NCBI RefSeq assembly: GCF_000016645.1
Contig: NC_009441.1
Location: 3,100,001-3,164,000 of the forward strand
DNA length: 64,000 nt
DNA from: Flavobacterium johnsoniae UW101
Lineage (GTDB): Bacteria; Bacteroidota; Bacteroidia; Flavobacteriales; Flavobacteriaceae
Reading direction: 5' to 3'
Shown here: piece after piece, positions 26,378 through 35,091 of the stretch
How the letters are laid out: the number at the start of each line of letters is the position of its first letter
Position numbering within the stretch: the stretch's first letter is position 1
Program-made: the position numbers and the translations under genes
Notes under the pieces: model-generated
The model's database searches: none
Told to the model about the DNA's origin: nothing
The model's input: only the letters and a program-made list of their open reading frames with translations

Positions 26378-26815
26378 TTAAAGTCCAACAAAATCATCGC
26401 TTTTTGGGAAAATACTTAAAGCCTGAATTGCGATTTCAGGAGTTGGAGAAGCCAGTTTTCTTAGTTTTGTATCCATCCATGCTCCATCAACGGTAATGGT
26501 GGCGCAAAGTGTGTCGTCTTCTCTTCTAAACTCATGAATAATTGACCAGCGGGAAGCATCGGCCTTCATTTTTGATGTTTTAGTATGAATGAAGATTTTG
26601 TCTGAAAGTTTTAATTCTTTTCTAAAAACACATTCTTCTCTAAATAAAACCGGTCCAAAACCCTGCGTTTGCATTACTTTTAAAGTTAATCCTAATTCTT
26701 CAAGGATTTCAATACGATGTTGTGCGCCAAAATCGTAATAAGCGCTGTGGCGCACGTGAAAATTGGGATCAAGATCTGACCAGCGTAAAGATATTTCTTT
26801 TATAAATGATGCCAT
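26378..26815 (-). CDS. Hotdog-fold acyl-CoA thioesterase
   Basis: 145 aa. The 4-hydroxybenzoyl-CoA-thioesterase-like N-terminus is LRWSDLDPNFHVRHSAYYDF, where the family has D-x-(D/N)-x-H-V-N; Asn is replaced by Arg here. GFGPVLFREECVFRKELKL follows. It probably hydrolyses an acyl-CoA in the cytoplasm; substrate unknown. It is a single gene. Confidence 0.82.
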   Translation of the reverse strand: MASFIKEISLRWSDLDPNFHVRHSAYYDFGAQHRIEILEELGLTLKVMQTQGFGPVLFREECVFRKELKLSDKIFIHTKTSKMKADASRWSIIHEFRREDDTLCATITVDGAWMDTKLRKLASPTPEIAIQALSIFPKSDDFVGL

Positions 26816-26920
26816 TTTGTAGTTGTAATTTTAATGAGAATCGAAATTACGAATAAAAAATAAACGAATAGCATGAAATTGCTATGCGTGCATATTTTTT
26901 TTATTTTTTTTCTAACTTTT

Positions 26921-28192
26921 CTAAGATTCTATTTGTTCTGGTTTAGAGTTTAATTTTTTAACAATAAATGGAAGTGTAAGTCCCTGCCCAATAAGCGTAA
27001 AAAGCACTACGGCGACAGAAATAAAAATAATTGCGTTACGTTCAGGAAACGGATTTCCGTCTTCAAGAAACCTTGGAAGCCCAATGGCAATGGCAAGTGA
27101 TACAATACCGCGCATTCCTGACCATCCTAAAATTATACTGTTCTTAAAGTCTAAAAGAGCATCTTCGCTGATTTTTCTTCTTCCTTTTCGATTTTTTTGA
27201 AACGCTTTTTGAAGATTAATTTTTTGAAGAAATATCCTTACGAATCGTATCAATAAGGCAACGATGGTTATAATGAATGCATAGCCAATATAAGGTAATA
27301 TCATATCATCTTCAATATCCTTTAATACATATCTAAAATTAAGTCCAATCAGGATAAAGATTAATCCGTTTAATAAAAAGATGATAATATCCCATAAACT
27401 TCGGGAACTGTTTTTTAAACTTTCAGGAAATATTTTTTTGCTGAAACGCGCAATCGCCAACCCGGAAATAACCACGGCAATAACTCCGGAAACATGTAAA
27501 TGCTCTGCAATTAAATAAGTTACAAAAGGCATTAAAAGCATGAAACTAATCGTGACATTTGAATTTTTGTGGACTTTTTTTAAAATAACAGCCAGAATTT
27601 TTGACATTACAAATCCTGCCAGAAAACCTCCTCCTAATAATAAAATAAACTGCAGTGCTGCCTGCCAGATTATAAAAGCAGATCCCAGTACGGCAGCAAC
27701 AGCAAATCTGTAAGCTACTAATGCCGAAGCATCATTTATCAAACTTTCGCCTTCAAGAATGGTAATGGTTTTATGAGATATTCCTAATCCTTTTGTGATA
27801 CTTACAGCGGCAACGGCATCGGTTGCAGAAAGAATAGCTCCGAGTACAAATGCGAGAGGCCAGGTTATATTAGGAATCATATAATGAGCCACAACAGCAA
27901 TCCAGAATGTAGTAAGAAAAACTAAAGTAATGGCTAGTGTGCTTATCGTATTGATATTGGTTTTGAAATCTTTAGGAGAGATATTAAATGATGCATCATA
28001 TAATAATGGCGGCAGAAATAATAAAAAAATAATTTCAGGATTGATTTCAATTTCGGTCATCGTTGGAATAAAACCAATGGCAATTCCCACAATCACTAAA
28101 AGAATAGGGTAGGGAAGTTTTGCTTTATCAGCAAAGGCAGATAGTCCGATAACAATGGCAAGTATGAATATAATGATGCTGTAATTTTCCAT
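26921..28192 (-). CDS. CPA1-type Na+/H+ antiporter
   Basis: 423 aa, polytopic with about 12 membrane helices. Family landmarks are FLLFLPPLLYDASFNISP, AFVLGAILSATDAVAAVSI (ion-binding TDA region), LEGESLINDASALVAYR (the ND motif) and GWSGMRGIVSLAIAIGLP. It is predicted to exchange Na+ (or K+) for H+ at the inner membrane for pH and salt homeostasis. It is a single gene. Confidence 0.93.
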   Translation of the reverse strand: MENYSIIIFILAIVIGLSAFADKAKLPYPILLVIVGIAIGFIPTMTEIEINPEIIFLLFLPPLLYDASFNISPKDFKTNINTISTLAITLVFLTTFWIAVVAHYMIPNITWPLAFVLGAILSATDAVAAVSITKGLGISHKTITILEGESLINDASALVAYRFAVAAVLGSAFIIWQAALQFILLLGGGFLAGFVMSKILAVILKKVHKNSNVTISFMLLMPFVTYLIAEHLHVSGVIAVVISGLAIARFSKKIFPESLKNSSRSLWDIIIFLLNGLIFILIGLNFRYVLKDIEDDMILPYIGYAFIITIVALLIRFVRIFLQKINLQKAFQKNRKGRRKISEDALLDFKNSIILGWSGMRGIVSLAIAIGLPRFLEDGNPFPERNAIIFISVAVVLFTLIGQGLTLPFIVKKLNSKPEQIES

Positions 28193-28291
28193 TTTTTAGA
28201 TTTAGAAAAATGCTAATGTAATTAATTTCGGTATTTAATTAAAAATATTCTGATTTGGTAAATGTAAAAGTTCTAATGAAAATTATTGACT

Positions 28292-28371
28292 TAGCCCCGA
28301 TAGAAGCGGCATCCTTTTATGGCGTTGTTCGCCATAAAAGATACAGCGGAGAGCGGGAAACAGCTCCTGAA
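28292..28371. repeat. Flavobacterium intergenic repeat with hairpin
   Basis: The element starts AGCCCCGATAGAAGCGGCAT, contains the stem CTTTTATGGCG/CGCCATAAAAG, then ATACAGCGGAGAGCGGGA. This block is a very common dispersed repeat in Flavobacterium. It lies in the 361-bp gap before dnaK. Confidence 0.7.
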
Positions 28372-28401
28372 TAATGACATGGAAATTAGTATTATGCCAC
28401 G

Positions 28402-28503
28402 AATGTCAGTCTTGAAAAATGTCATGTTGTCAGATGATTATTAATGTGTCAATACCAAAACTGACATTTTACTTTGGTTTTTTATATTGGCACAAAGATT
28501 GAC
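28402..28503 (+). promoter_or_regulatory. dnaK upstream control region
   Basis: Repeated TGTCA/TGACA words (28404, 28420, 28427, 28447, 28461) include an inverted pair AATGTCAG...CTGACATT. A -24/-12-like element follows: TGGCAC (28488-28493), 5 bases, TTGA (28499). This resembles a sigma-54 site except for GA instead of GC at -12. No CIRCE element is present. Which factor acts is inference. Confidence 0.4.
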
Positions 28504-28553
28504 TTATGCCACCTGAGTTATAAAAAAATAAATCAAAATTAAATATATAAAAA

Positions 28554-30437
28554 ATGGGTAAAATAATCGGAATTGACTTAGGTACGACGAACTCTTGTGT
28601 TTCTGTAATGGAAGGTAACGAAGCAGTTGTTATCCCTAATGCAGAAGGAAAAAGAACGACTCCATCTATCATCGCTTTTGTTGAAGGTGGCGAAATTAAA
28701 GTAGGGGATCCTGCAAAAAGACAAGCAGTAACGAATCCTACAAAAACGATTGCTTCTATTAAACGTTTTATGGGACACACTTTTGCTGAAACTCAAGATG
28801 AGGCAAAAAGAGTTCCTTACAGTGTTGTAAAAGGTGACAACAATACGCCGCGTGTGGATATTGACGGTCGTTTATACACTGCTCAAGAATTGTCTGCAAT
28901 GACACTTCAAAAAATGAAAAAAACTGCTGAAGACTATTTAGGTCAAACAGTAACTGAGGCAGTTATTACAGTTCCTGCTTACTTTAACGATGCTCAGCGT
29001 CAGGCTACAAAAGAAGCTGGTGAAATCGCTGGTCTTAAAGTTATGCGTATCATCAACGAGCCAACTGCTGCTGCACTTGCTTACGGATTAGATAAAAAAG
29101 GAAATGATCAAAAAATTGCTGTTTACGATTTAGGTGGAGGTACTTTTGATATCTCTGTTCTGGAATTAGGAGACGGTGTGTTTGAAGTATTATCTACAAA
29201 TGGTGATACTCACTTAGGTGGTGATGATTTTGACCAGGTTATTATTGACTGGTTAGCTGACGAATTCAAAACTGAAGAAGGTATTGATTTACGTTTAGAT
29301 CCAATGTCATTACAGCGTTTAAAAGAAGCTGCTGAGAAAGCTAAGATTGAATTATCATCTTCTGCTGAAACAGAAATCAACTTACCATACGTAACTGCTA
29401 CTGCTTCTGGACCAAAACACTTAGTGAAAAAATTATCTAGAGCTAAATTTGAGCAATTATCTGATACTTTAGTAAAACGTTCTATGGAGCCAGTTGCTAA
29501 AGCATTAAAAGATGCAGGTTTATCTACATCTGATATCGACGAAGTAATCCTTGTTGGAGGTTCTACTCGTATGCCAAGAATCGCTGACGAAGTTGAAAAA
29601 TTCTTCGGTAAAAAAGCTTCTAAAGGTGTTAACCCTGATGAGGTTGTTGCTATTGGAGCTGCTATTCAAGGTGGAGTTTTATCTGGAGATGTAAAAGATG
29701 TATTGTTACTTGACGTAACACCTCTTTCTTTAGGTATCGAAACTATGGGTGGTGTATTGACTAAATTAATCGAATCTAACACAACTATCCCAACTAAAAA
29801 ATCTCAAGTATTCTCTACTGCTGCTGATTCTCAACCATCTGTTGAAATCCACGTATTACAAGGAGAAAGAGCTATGGCTGCTGATAACAAAACTATCGGT
29901 CGTTTCCACTTAGACGGTATCCCGCCAGCACCAAGAGGAGTTCCTCAAATCGAAGTAACTTTCGATATCGATGCTAATGGTATCATCAAAGTTTCTGCAA
30001 CTGACAAAGGAACAGGAAAATCTCACGATATCCGTATCGAAGCTTCTTCTGGATTAACAGCTGAAGAAATCGAAAAAATGAAAAAAGATGCTGAAGCTAA
30101 CGCTGATGCTGACAGAATTGCAAAAGAAAGAGCTGAGAAATTGAACGAAGCTGATAGTACTATTTTCCAAACTGAATCTCAATTGAAAGAGTTAGGAGAT
30201 AAATTAACAGACGATCAAAAAACAGCTATTGAATATGCTTTAACTGAATTGAGAATGGCTCACCAATCTCAAGATCTTGATGCAATCCAAAAAGGATTAG
30301 ACAATGTAAATGCAGCTTGGAAAACAGCTACAGAAGCAATGTACGCTCAAGGTGGTGACCAAGGTCAACAAGCTGCTCCACAACAAGAGCAGTCAGGAGA
30401 CAACGTAGAAGACGTTGAATTCGAAGAAGTCAAATAA
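28554..30437 (+). CDS. dnaK: Molecular chaperone DnaK (Hsp70)
   Basis: 627 aa, full length. N-terminal ATPase: [51 protein letters not shown] and [11 protein letters not shown]. The substrate-binding domain begins near [17 protein letters not shown] and includes [17 protein letters not shown]. The acidic tail ends [12 protein letters not shown]. It folds and protects proteins with DnaJ and GrpE, neither of which is nearby. Strongly optimised codons fit high expression. It is a monocistronic gene with a strong terminator; the accessory island begins directly after. Confidence 0.98.
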   Translation: MGKIIGIDLGTTNSCVSVMEGNEAVVIPNAEGKRTTPSIIAFVEGGEIKVGDPAKRQAVTNPTKTIASIKRFMGHTFAETQDEAKRVPYSVVKGDNNTPRVDIDGRLYTAQELSAMTLQKMKKTAEDYLGQTVTEAVITVPAYFNDAQRQATKEAGEIAGLKVMRIINEPTAAALAYGLDKKGNDQKIAVYDLGGGTFDISVLELGDGVFEVLSTNGDTHLGGDDFDQVIIDWLADEFKTEEGIDLRLDPMSLQRLKEAAEKAKIELSSSAETEINLPYVTATASGPKHLVKKLSRAKFEQLSDTLVKRSMEPVAKALKDAGLSTSDIDEVILVGGSTRMPRIADEVEKFFGKKASKGVNPDEVVAIGAAIQGGVLSGDVKDVLLLDVTPLSLGIETMGGVLTKLIESNTTIPTKKSQVFSTAADSQPSVEIHVLQGERAMAADNKTIGRFHLDGIPPAPRGVPQIEVTFDIDANGIIKVSATDKGTGKSHDIRIEASSGLTAEEIEKMKKDAEANADADRIAKERAEKLNEADSTIFQTESQLKELGDKLTDDQKTAIEYALTELRMAHQSQDLDAIQKGLDNVNAAWKTATEAMYAQGGDQGQQAAPQQEQSGDNVEDVEFEEVK

Positions 30438-30469
30438 GTACTGATTAACATCAGTTAACAATAAGTGTT

Positions 30470-30506
30470 AAACCGCTGTAAACGTAAAGTTTACAGCGGT
30501 TTTTCT
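30470..30506. terminator. dnaK intrinsic terminator
   Basis: AAACCGCTGTAAAC-gtaaa-GTTTACAGCGGTTTTT: a 14-bp perfect stem and U-run. Confidence 0.95.
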
Positions 30507-30553
30507 TTTTTATGCATTTTTGTTTCTGCTGTTTTTTAATCGTTTTTTATCAT

Positions 30554-30622
30554 ATATTTGTACCATATTTGTACCGGCACTTAAAGGGAGACAAAGTGTC
30601 CCTTATGTACCCTTATAGTACC
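30554..30622. promoter_or_regulatory. Phased GTACC repeats around a hairpin, possible integrase arm sites or operator
   Basis: ATATTTGTACC is repeated in exact tandem (30554-30564, 30565-30575), followed by the hairpin AAGGG-ag-ACA-aag-TGT-CCCTT (30584-30604), then two more GTACC at 30607 and 30618, again 11 bp apart. It lies between the dnaK terminator and the recombinase module. Spacing by one helical turn suits recombinase arm or excisionase sites; an operator is the alternative. Confidence 0.5.
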
Positions 30623-30642
30623 TTAATTAGGCGACAAAGGCG

Positions 30643-31197
30643 ATGAAAAGAAGAAATAAACAATGTCTTAACTGCGGGGAGGAATTTCTGCCCAAGACCG
30701 TGGCTTCTGTCTACTGCTCACATATTTGCAGCAAAAAAGCATACAAACGGAAGATTAAGCTGCTTAAAATTGAAGACGAGGTCAAAGCTCTGATAAATAA
30801 AATACCCGAGAACAGAGCATTTATTTCTGTTCCTGAAGCTGGCATGCTTTTTGGCATTGCGAAAAAGACCCTTTACAGGCTTGTCGGCCAGGGAAAAATT
30901 CCTTCAGTCAATCTTGGAACCCGTCTTGTAAGGATCGACCGCAGAGTCATGGAAGGGATGTTCGGCCCTGCCCGAAGCCTGCCGCAGGCTGAGAGCGCAC
31001 CGAAGAAAAAATTATACAGCCTTGAAAAAGAAGACTGCTATTCGATTGGTGAAATTGCTCAGAGATTTCAGATATCGGAAGGTTCTGTCTACAGCCATAT
31101 CAGGAAATATTCAATACCTACCAGGCAGATCGGAAAGCATGTATATGCTCCAAAAAGCGAAATTGATAACTTGTATAACGGAAATGATTTTATATGA
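30643..31197 (+). CDS. Zinc-ribbon, double-HTH DNA-binding protein (excisionase-like)
   Basis: 184 aa. The N-terminus is a zinc-ribbon CLNCGEEFLP with YCSHICSKKA (four Cys). Two MerR/excisionase-type HTH segments follow: FISVPEAGMLFGIAKKTLYR (about 60-105) and YSIGEIAQRFQISEGSVYSH (about 127-180). Its stop overlaps the recombinase start (ATGA), so they are coupled. The likely job is directionality control or regulation of the recombinase. The triple architecture is uncommon for a simple Xis. Confidence 0.8.
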   Translation: MKRRNKQCLNCGEEFLPKTVASVYCSHICSKKAYKRKIKLLKIEDEVKALINKIPENRAFISVPEAGMLFGIAKKTLYRLVGQGKIPSVNLGTRLVRIDRRVMEGMFGPARSLPQAESAPKKKLYSLEKEDCYSIGEIAQRFQISEGSVYSHIRKYSIPTRQIGKHVYAPKSEIDNLYNGNDFI

Positions 31198-32453
31198 AAC
31201 AATTAGCAAAAACCAAGGTGACTGTGCGCCTGCGAAAAGCAGAAGACCGAGAGGAATGGTATGTCTACATAGAAAGCTATCCTGTTGAGGTTTCCGGAAG
31301 GAAAACGCCACAGAGAATCCGTGAATACTTAAACAGAACCGTAAAAACCGTGGAGTGGGACAAGCAGAGAACCGCCCGTACAGATTCCCAGGGCATAAAA
31401 TCCTATAAGCCCAGACGCAGCGATAACGGAATAATAATCACCAGAAGCGAAACCGACCGTGAAATTATGCTCTATGCCGACGGAGTGCGTAAAATCAGGC
31501 AGAAAGAATACGATAATACAGATCTGTACAGTGATGCCGAGAACCTATTGGCTGAACAGAAAGAAAAAGCAAAAGAGGATTTTATCAGATACATTGCCTC
31601 TGTGGCAGCAAAAAGGCATGCCCGAAGCTCAAAATCCATTATGATCAATTGGGAGCGGACCATAGAGTTTTTAAAAAGCTATTCCAAAGGCAGGCTGGTG
31701 TTTTCCCAGATTGACAGCAGAATGGCGGAAGATTTTAAGCTGTTTCTGCTGGCTGCGCCGCTCGGAGGAGGCAAAAAAGGGATACTTTCCCGCAACACTG
31801 CAGCAAGGTATTTTTCCATATTTAAAGCTGCTTTAAAACAGGCCTTTATCGACGGATATCTAACCGTTGATTTGTCTTCAAAAATAAAAGGCATACCTGA
31901 GCAGGAATCAAGACGCGAATATCTTACCATTAAAGAATTGAACGTGCTGGCTGAAATGCCCTGCGAAAAAGATGTCCTTAAAAGAGCCGCGCTTTTCTCA
32001 GCGCTTACCGGCCTGCGGCATTCCGACATCCAGAAGCTCCGCTGGAAAGAGATAAGCCTTGAAGACGACATGGCCAAACTGCATTTCACCCAGAAAAAAA
32101 CAAGGGGTGTCGAGTATATGCCTATTTCTGAGCAGGCTTTGCAGCTCTGCGGAGAGCCAAGACTTCCCGGGCAGCTTGTTTTTGAGGATCTGCCGGACCC
32201 GTCGTGGATTTCACGTCCTCTGAAAAAATGGGTTGAATCTGCCGGCATAAAAAAAAACATTACCTTCCACTGCTTCCGACATACATTTGCAACACTGCAG
32301 CTCTCAAGCGGGACAGACATCTATACGGTCAGCAAAATGCTGGGGCATACCAACGTAAAAACTACTCAAATCTACGCCAAAGTAATAGATGAGAAGAAAA
32401 ACAGAGCTTCGCAGGCAATACAATTGGAATCTTTAAAGAAAAGAGCGCAATGA
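31194..32453 (+). CDS. Tyrosine recombinase / integrase
   Basis: 419 aa. A SAM-like core-binding domain spans about 120-225 and a catalytic domain about 235-415. Arg in the box ALTGLRHSDIQKL, HCFRHTFATLQ (H-x-x-R), GHTNVKTTQIYAKV with His and the nucleophilic Tyr. It should integrate or excise this element by site-specific recombination. It overlaps the genes on both sides by 4 bp (ATGA), forming a three-gene operon. Codon use is more GC-rich than the left arm, consistent with transfer. Confidence 0.93.
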   Translation: MKQLAKTKVTVRLRKAEDREEWYVYIESYPVEVSGRKTPQRIREYLNRTVKTVEWDKQRTARTDSQGIKSYKPRRSDNGIIITRSETDREIMLYADGVRKIRQKEYDNTDLYSDAENLLAEQKEKAKEDFIRYIASVAAKRHARSSKSIMINWERTIEFLKSYSKGRLVFSQIDSRMAEDFKLFLLAAPLGGGKKGILSRNTAARYFSIFKAALKQAFIDGYLTVDLSSKIKGIPEQESRREYLTIKELNVLAEMPCEKDVLKRAALFSALTGLRHSDIQKLRWKEISLEDDMAKLHFTQKKTRGVEYMPISEQALQLCGEPRLPGQLVFEDLPDPSWISRPLKKWVESAGIKKNITFHCFRHTFATLQLSSGTDIYTVSKMLGHTNVKTTQIYAKVIDEKKNRASQAIQLESLKKRAQ

Positions 32454-33199
32454 AAATAAAGTACTTCGAATATATTGCAGTTTACCTGTCTGTTTTTTTA
32501 GTCTGTGTCTTTGTCGGTGCAATCGGAAGACTGGTGCTTCTGGAAAAAGGTGCGGATGAATATACGGCCGGCGTTTTCTTTTGGATCAGCACTGGATTTG
32601 GAGTTTTAATGTTTGCAATTCTAAGTTTGTTTCTAAACGGTTTGGCCGAGAGATTGGTGAATCGTTTTTTGAAGACTGAAAAAAAGCAATCGCCTGAAAG
32701 CTTCATTACAAGTGAGGATCTTGTAAAAATAGAAGAAGGGCTTGATAATAATTTAATTACGCCCAAAATGCCTGAAAATAAAAATGCTGCCATTGACATT
32801 CAGAAGATAAGGGAGGAGCGGCAAAATGCAGCCAGAAATCAAAAACAGGCCAGAATTGATACAGCCATCCGTTATGCGCATAAGGAGTTTGCGCCGTATG
32901 TGTCGGATCATGATCTGGAGCAGTTGGGCAGCAATATACTCATATATGCTGAAGGCCTAAATTTTGAAAAGATTAAACCGGTAAAAGTAAAAGAGCTGTC
33001 CAATCTGGATCTGTATCATTTTGGCTGGAATATCTGGAATTATTTTAAAGTCAGCAGACAAGACACAGCCGCACAATTTCTAAAGCTCACTTTTACTGAA
33101 GCTTTAAAAGATGTCGAGCAGAAGAGCATTAAAACGCATCTCAAAGATGATGAACAGAAAGGGCTTTTAAAGATTATGGAGGATCTTGCAGATTTTTAA
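32450..33199 (+). CDS. Membrane protein of the integrase operon, unknown function
   Basis: 249 aa with two N-terminal membrane helices (about 8-30, YIAVYLSVFLVCVFVGAIG; about 43-65) and a long charged cytoplasmic part with helical, Gln/Lys-rich segments (RQNAARNQKQARIDTAIRYA). The start overlaps the integrase stop by 4 bp. It is recognised as element-borne only from position; no family identified. Confidence 0.7.
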   Translation: MKIKYFEYIAVYLSVFLVCVFVGAIGRLVLLEKGADEYTAGVFFWISTGFGVLMFAILSLFLNGLAERLVNRFLKTEKKQSPESFITSEDLVKIEEGLDNNLITPKMPENKNAAIDIQKIREERQNAARNQKQARIDTAIRYAHKEFAPYVSDHDLEQLGSNILIYAEGLNFEKIKPVKVKELSNLDLYHFGWNIWNYFKVSRQDTAAQFLKLTFTEALKDVEQKSIKTHLKDDEQKGLLKIMEDLADF

Positions 33200-33312
33200 A
33201 TACTAATAGATATTGGCATTAAGCGCCGTGTTTTTCAAGTGTTTCTGCTTTGAAGAGCGACACAGCAGAAACACTTTTTTCATTTGCACCATAACTGTTA
33301 AAAACGATAGCT

Positions 33313-33645
33313 ATGGACATTAACGAAATCTCTTTTGAGAACCTGCCCAAAGCAGTAGCGCATTTAGTGAAAGAAATTGCCGAGATCAAACTTCTGATTC
33401 AGAATGTGCAGGTATATGAATCTAAAGAAAAAAGCATTCCTATCGGGGTTGAAGAAGCAAGCAGGCTGATAGGGAAAGCAAAGCCTACAATTTACGGTCT
33501 TGTAAGGCAGAGAAAAATCCCGTGCTATAAGTATGGTAAAAAACTTTATTTTTTTGAAGAGGAACTTTTAGAATGGATTTCTAAAGGGAAAAAGAAAACA
33601 ATACAGGAAATCGAATCAGCAGCATCGAAGTATAAACGTAATTGA
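33313..33645 (+). CDS. Excisionase-like helix-turn-helix protein
   Basis: 110 aa. The N-terminal part is a short coiled coil (VKEIAEIKLLIQNVQVYESK). The C-terminal HTH_17-type domain is GVEEASRLIGKAKPTIYGLV with RQRKIPCYKYGKKLYFFEEE. Such proteins usually lie just inside Bacteroidota integrative elements and act as Xis or regulators. No mobilisation or replication gene follows; the DNA from 33646 on looks decayed. Confidence 0.8.
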   Translation: MDINEISFENLPKAVAHLVKEIAEIKLLIQNVQVYESKEKSIPIGVEEASRLIGKAKPTIYGLVRQRKIPCYKYGKKLYFFEEELLEWISKGKKKTIQEIESAASKYKRN

Positions 33646-33951
33646 AATAAATAGCCGGCAAGGATAGCTTTGCCGTTCAATTAGATCCTCACTACTCTAG
33701 AAGGTGCAGCAGAAAGTTGCTAAAAACACCAGTTTTCGGACTCAGAAGCCCAATCGGCGTCTTTTGGCTGTGGTTATAGCACAGAACAGACTTCTGCAAG
33801 ATTTATGGGAGATTTAAAGGCAGTATCTTAATTTCTCTTCTATCCTTCTGCTTTCAAGATGTTTTTTTAAATAAGCTGCGGTATGTGTATAATTAAATAA
33901 TTTATCCCTTATTGCCCGTAAATTATTTTAAAGATGAAGACCGAAATGCAA
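33646..33951. other. Gene-free stretch between excisionase and transposase
   Basis: About 300 bp without an acceptable ORF. It is more GC-rich at first (AAATAGCCGGCAAGGATAGC) and AT-rich near the transposase. It probably holds the left end of the IS and the truncated end of the integrative element; I could not define terminal inverted repeats. Confidence 0.3.
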
Positions 33952-35073
33952 TCATATGCAATGCAGTTTGTCAAACTCTTCGATTGTTCTATAATTTAGA
34001 TATGAATGCCTTCTCTTTTTATTATACCAGTTTTCAATGTACTGGTAAACTTGGACTCTCATTTGTTCTCTTGGAAGAGGCTTATTCCCGTTAATTAGTT
34101 CTCTTTTCAAATTGCCGAAAAAGCTTTCGGAAACTGCATTGTCATTATGATTCTGCTTGCGGCTCATACTGCGTCTTACAAATTTATAAGAGTCTAAAGT
34201 TTCAGTAAAAATTTTATTGGCATATTGGACCCCTCTGTCAGAGTGAAAAATTAAGTCTTGAGTAATATTCCTGTTTTTAACGGCCATTTCCCAAGCAGGT
34301 AAAGTAGTTTCTTTTGTGCTCATGCTGTCTGCTAAACTCCATCCAATGATTTTCCTGTCAAATAAATCCAAGACGATTGTAAGATACAGGAAGCCTTTCT
34401 CTGCTGCGATATAGGTAATGTCTGAAACCCATGCTTTAGCGGGCTGATTAATTGTGAATTCCCTGTTTAAGATATTTTGTGCAATATAATGATTGTGAAC
34501 TGAATCAGTTGTTATAGTGAATCTGGATTTAGCTCTTCGGCGCAGTCCCAGTGCATTCATGTATATTCTAATCTGCGATTCTCCCACTTTAAATCCCCGG
34601 CATTGAAGTACTTTTGCAATTTTCCTGTATCCATATGTTTTCTTAAACTCATAATATACCGCTGCAACTTCTTCTTTTAAGAGAATTATTTGAGACTGCT
34701 TATCCGATATTTCCTTTTTTTTTAGTTTGTAATAGGCACGCTGGGATATCTGCAGTAATGCACACATTTTACCAATAGGATATTTCGATGAATTATTTTC
34801 AATGAATCTTTTAGTCATTACTTTTCCTTGAGCGGCGAACTCACTGCCATTTTTTAAAATCTCAAGTGTAAGCAGCGAATCTTTAATTTTTTTGTTGAGC
34901 TCTATAATTACAGCATCCTTCGGTGCTAATTTTAGGTGTTCATATTTTTTCCGCCATTTGCCCAAGCTGGTGCGATTTATGCCGAGCTCTCTCTCGACAC
35001 TGCTGATCTCCCCCCGCTCAAAACTTAACCTGACGGCCTGCTCTTTAAAATGGTCTTCATATTTTCTTTTCAC
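33952..35073 (-). CDS. IS3-family transposase (single-frame OrfA-OrfB type)
   Basis: 373 aa. The N-terminal HTH is YEDHFKEQAVRLSFERGEIS; the HTH_21 region is PIGKMCALLQISQRAYYKLK. The rve/DDE domain has D218 (WVSDITYIA), D279 (HSDRGVQYANK) and E about 316 (NDNAVSESFFGNLKREL). All catalytic residues are present, so it is probably active. Unlike most IS3 elements, the OrfA and OrfB parts are in one frame, needing no programmed frameshift. It lies 18 bp from a diverged relative on the same strand. Confidence 0.9.
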   Translation of the reverse strand: MKRKYEDHFKEQAVRLSFERGEISSVERELGINRTSLGKWRKKYEHLKLAPKDAVIIELNKKIKDSLLTLEILKNGSEFAAQGKVMTKRFIENNSSKYPIGKMCALLQISQRAYYKLKKKEISDKQSQIILLKEEVAAVYYEFKKTYGYRKIAKVLQCRGFKVGESQIRIYMNALGLRRRAKSRFTITTDSVHNHYIAQNILNREFTINQPAKAWVSDITYIAAEKGFLYLTIVLDLFDRKIIGWSLADSMSTKETTLPAWEMAVKNRNITQDLIFHSDRGVQYANKIFTETLDSYKFVRRSMSRKQNHNDNAVSESFFGNLKRELINGNKPLPREQMRVQVYQYIENWYNKKRRHSYLNYRTIEEFDKLHCI

Positions 35074-35091
35074 AGCTTAAAGTTTTATAAT

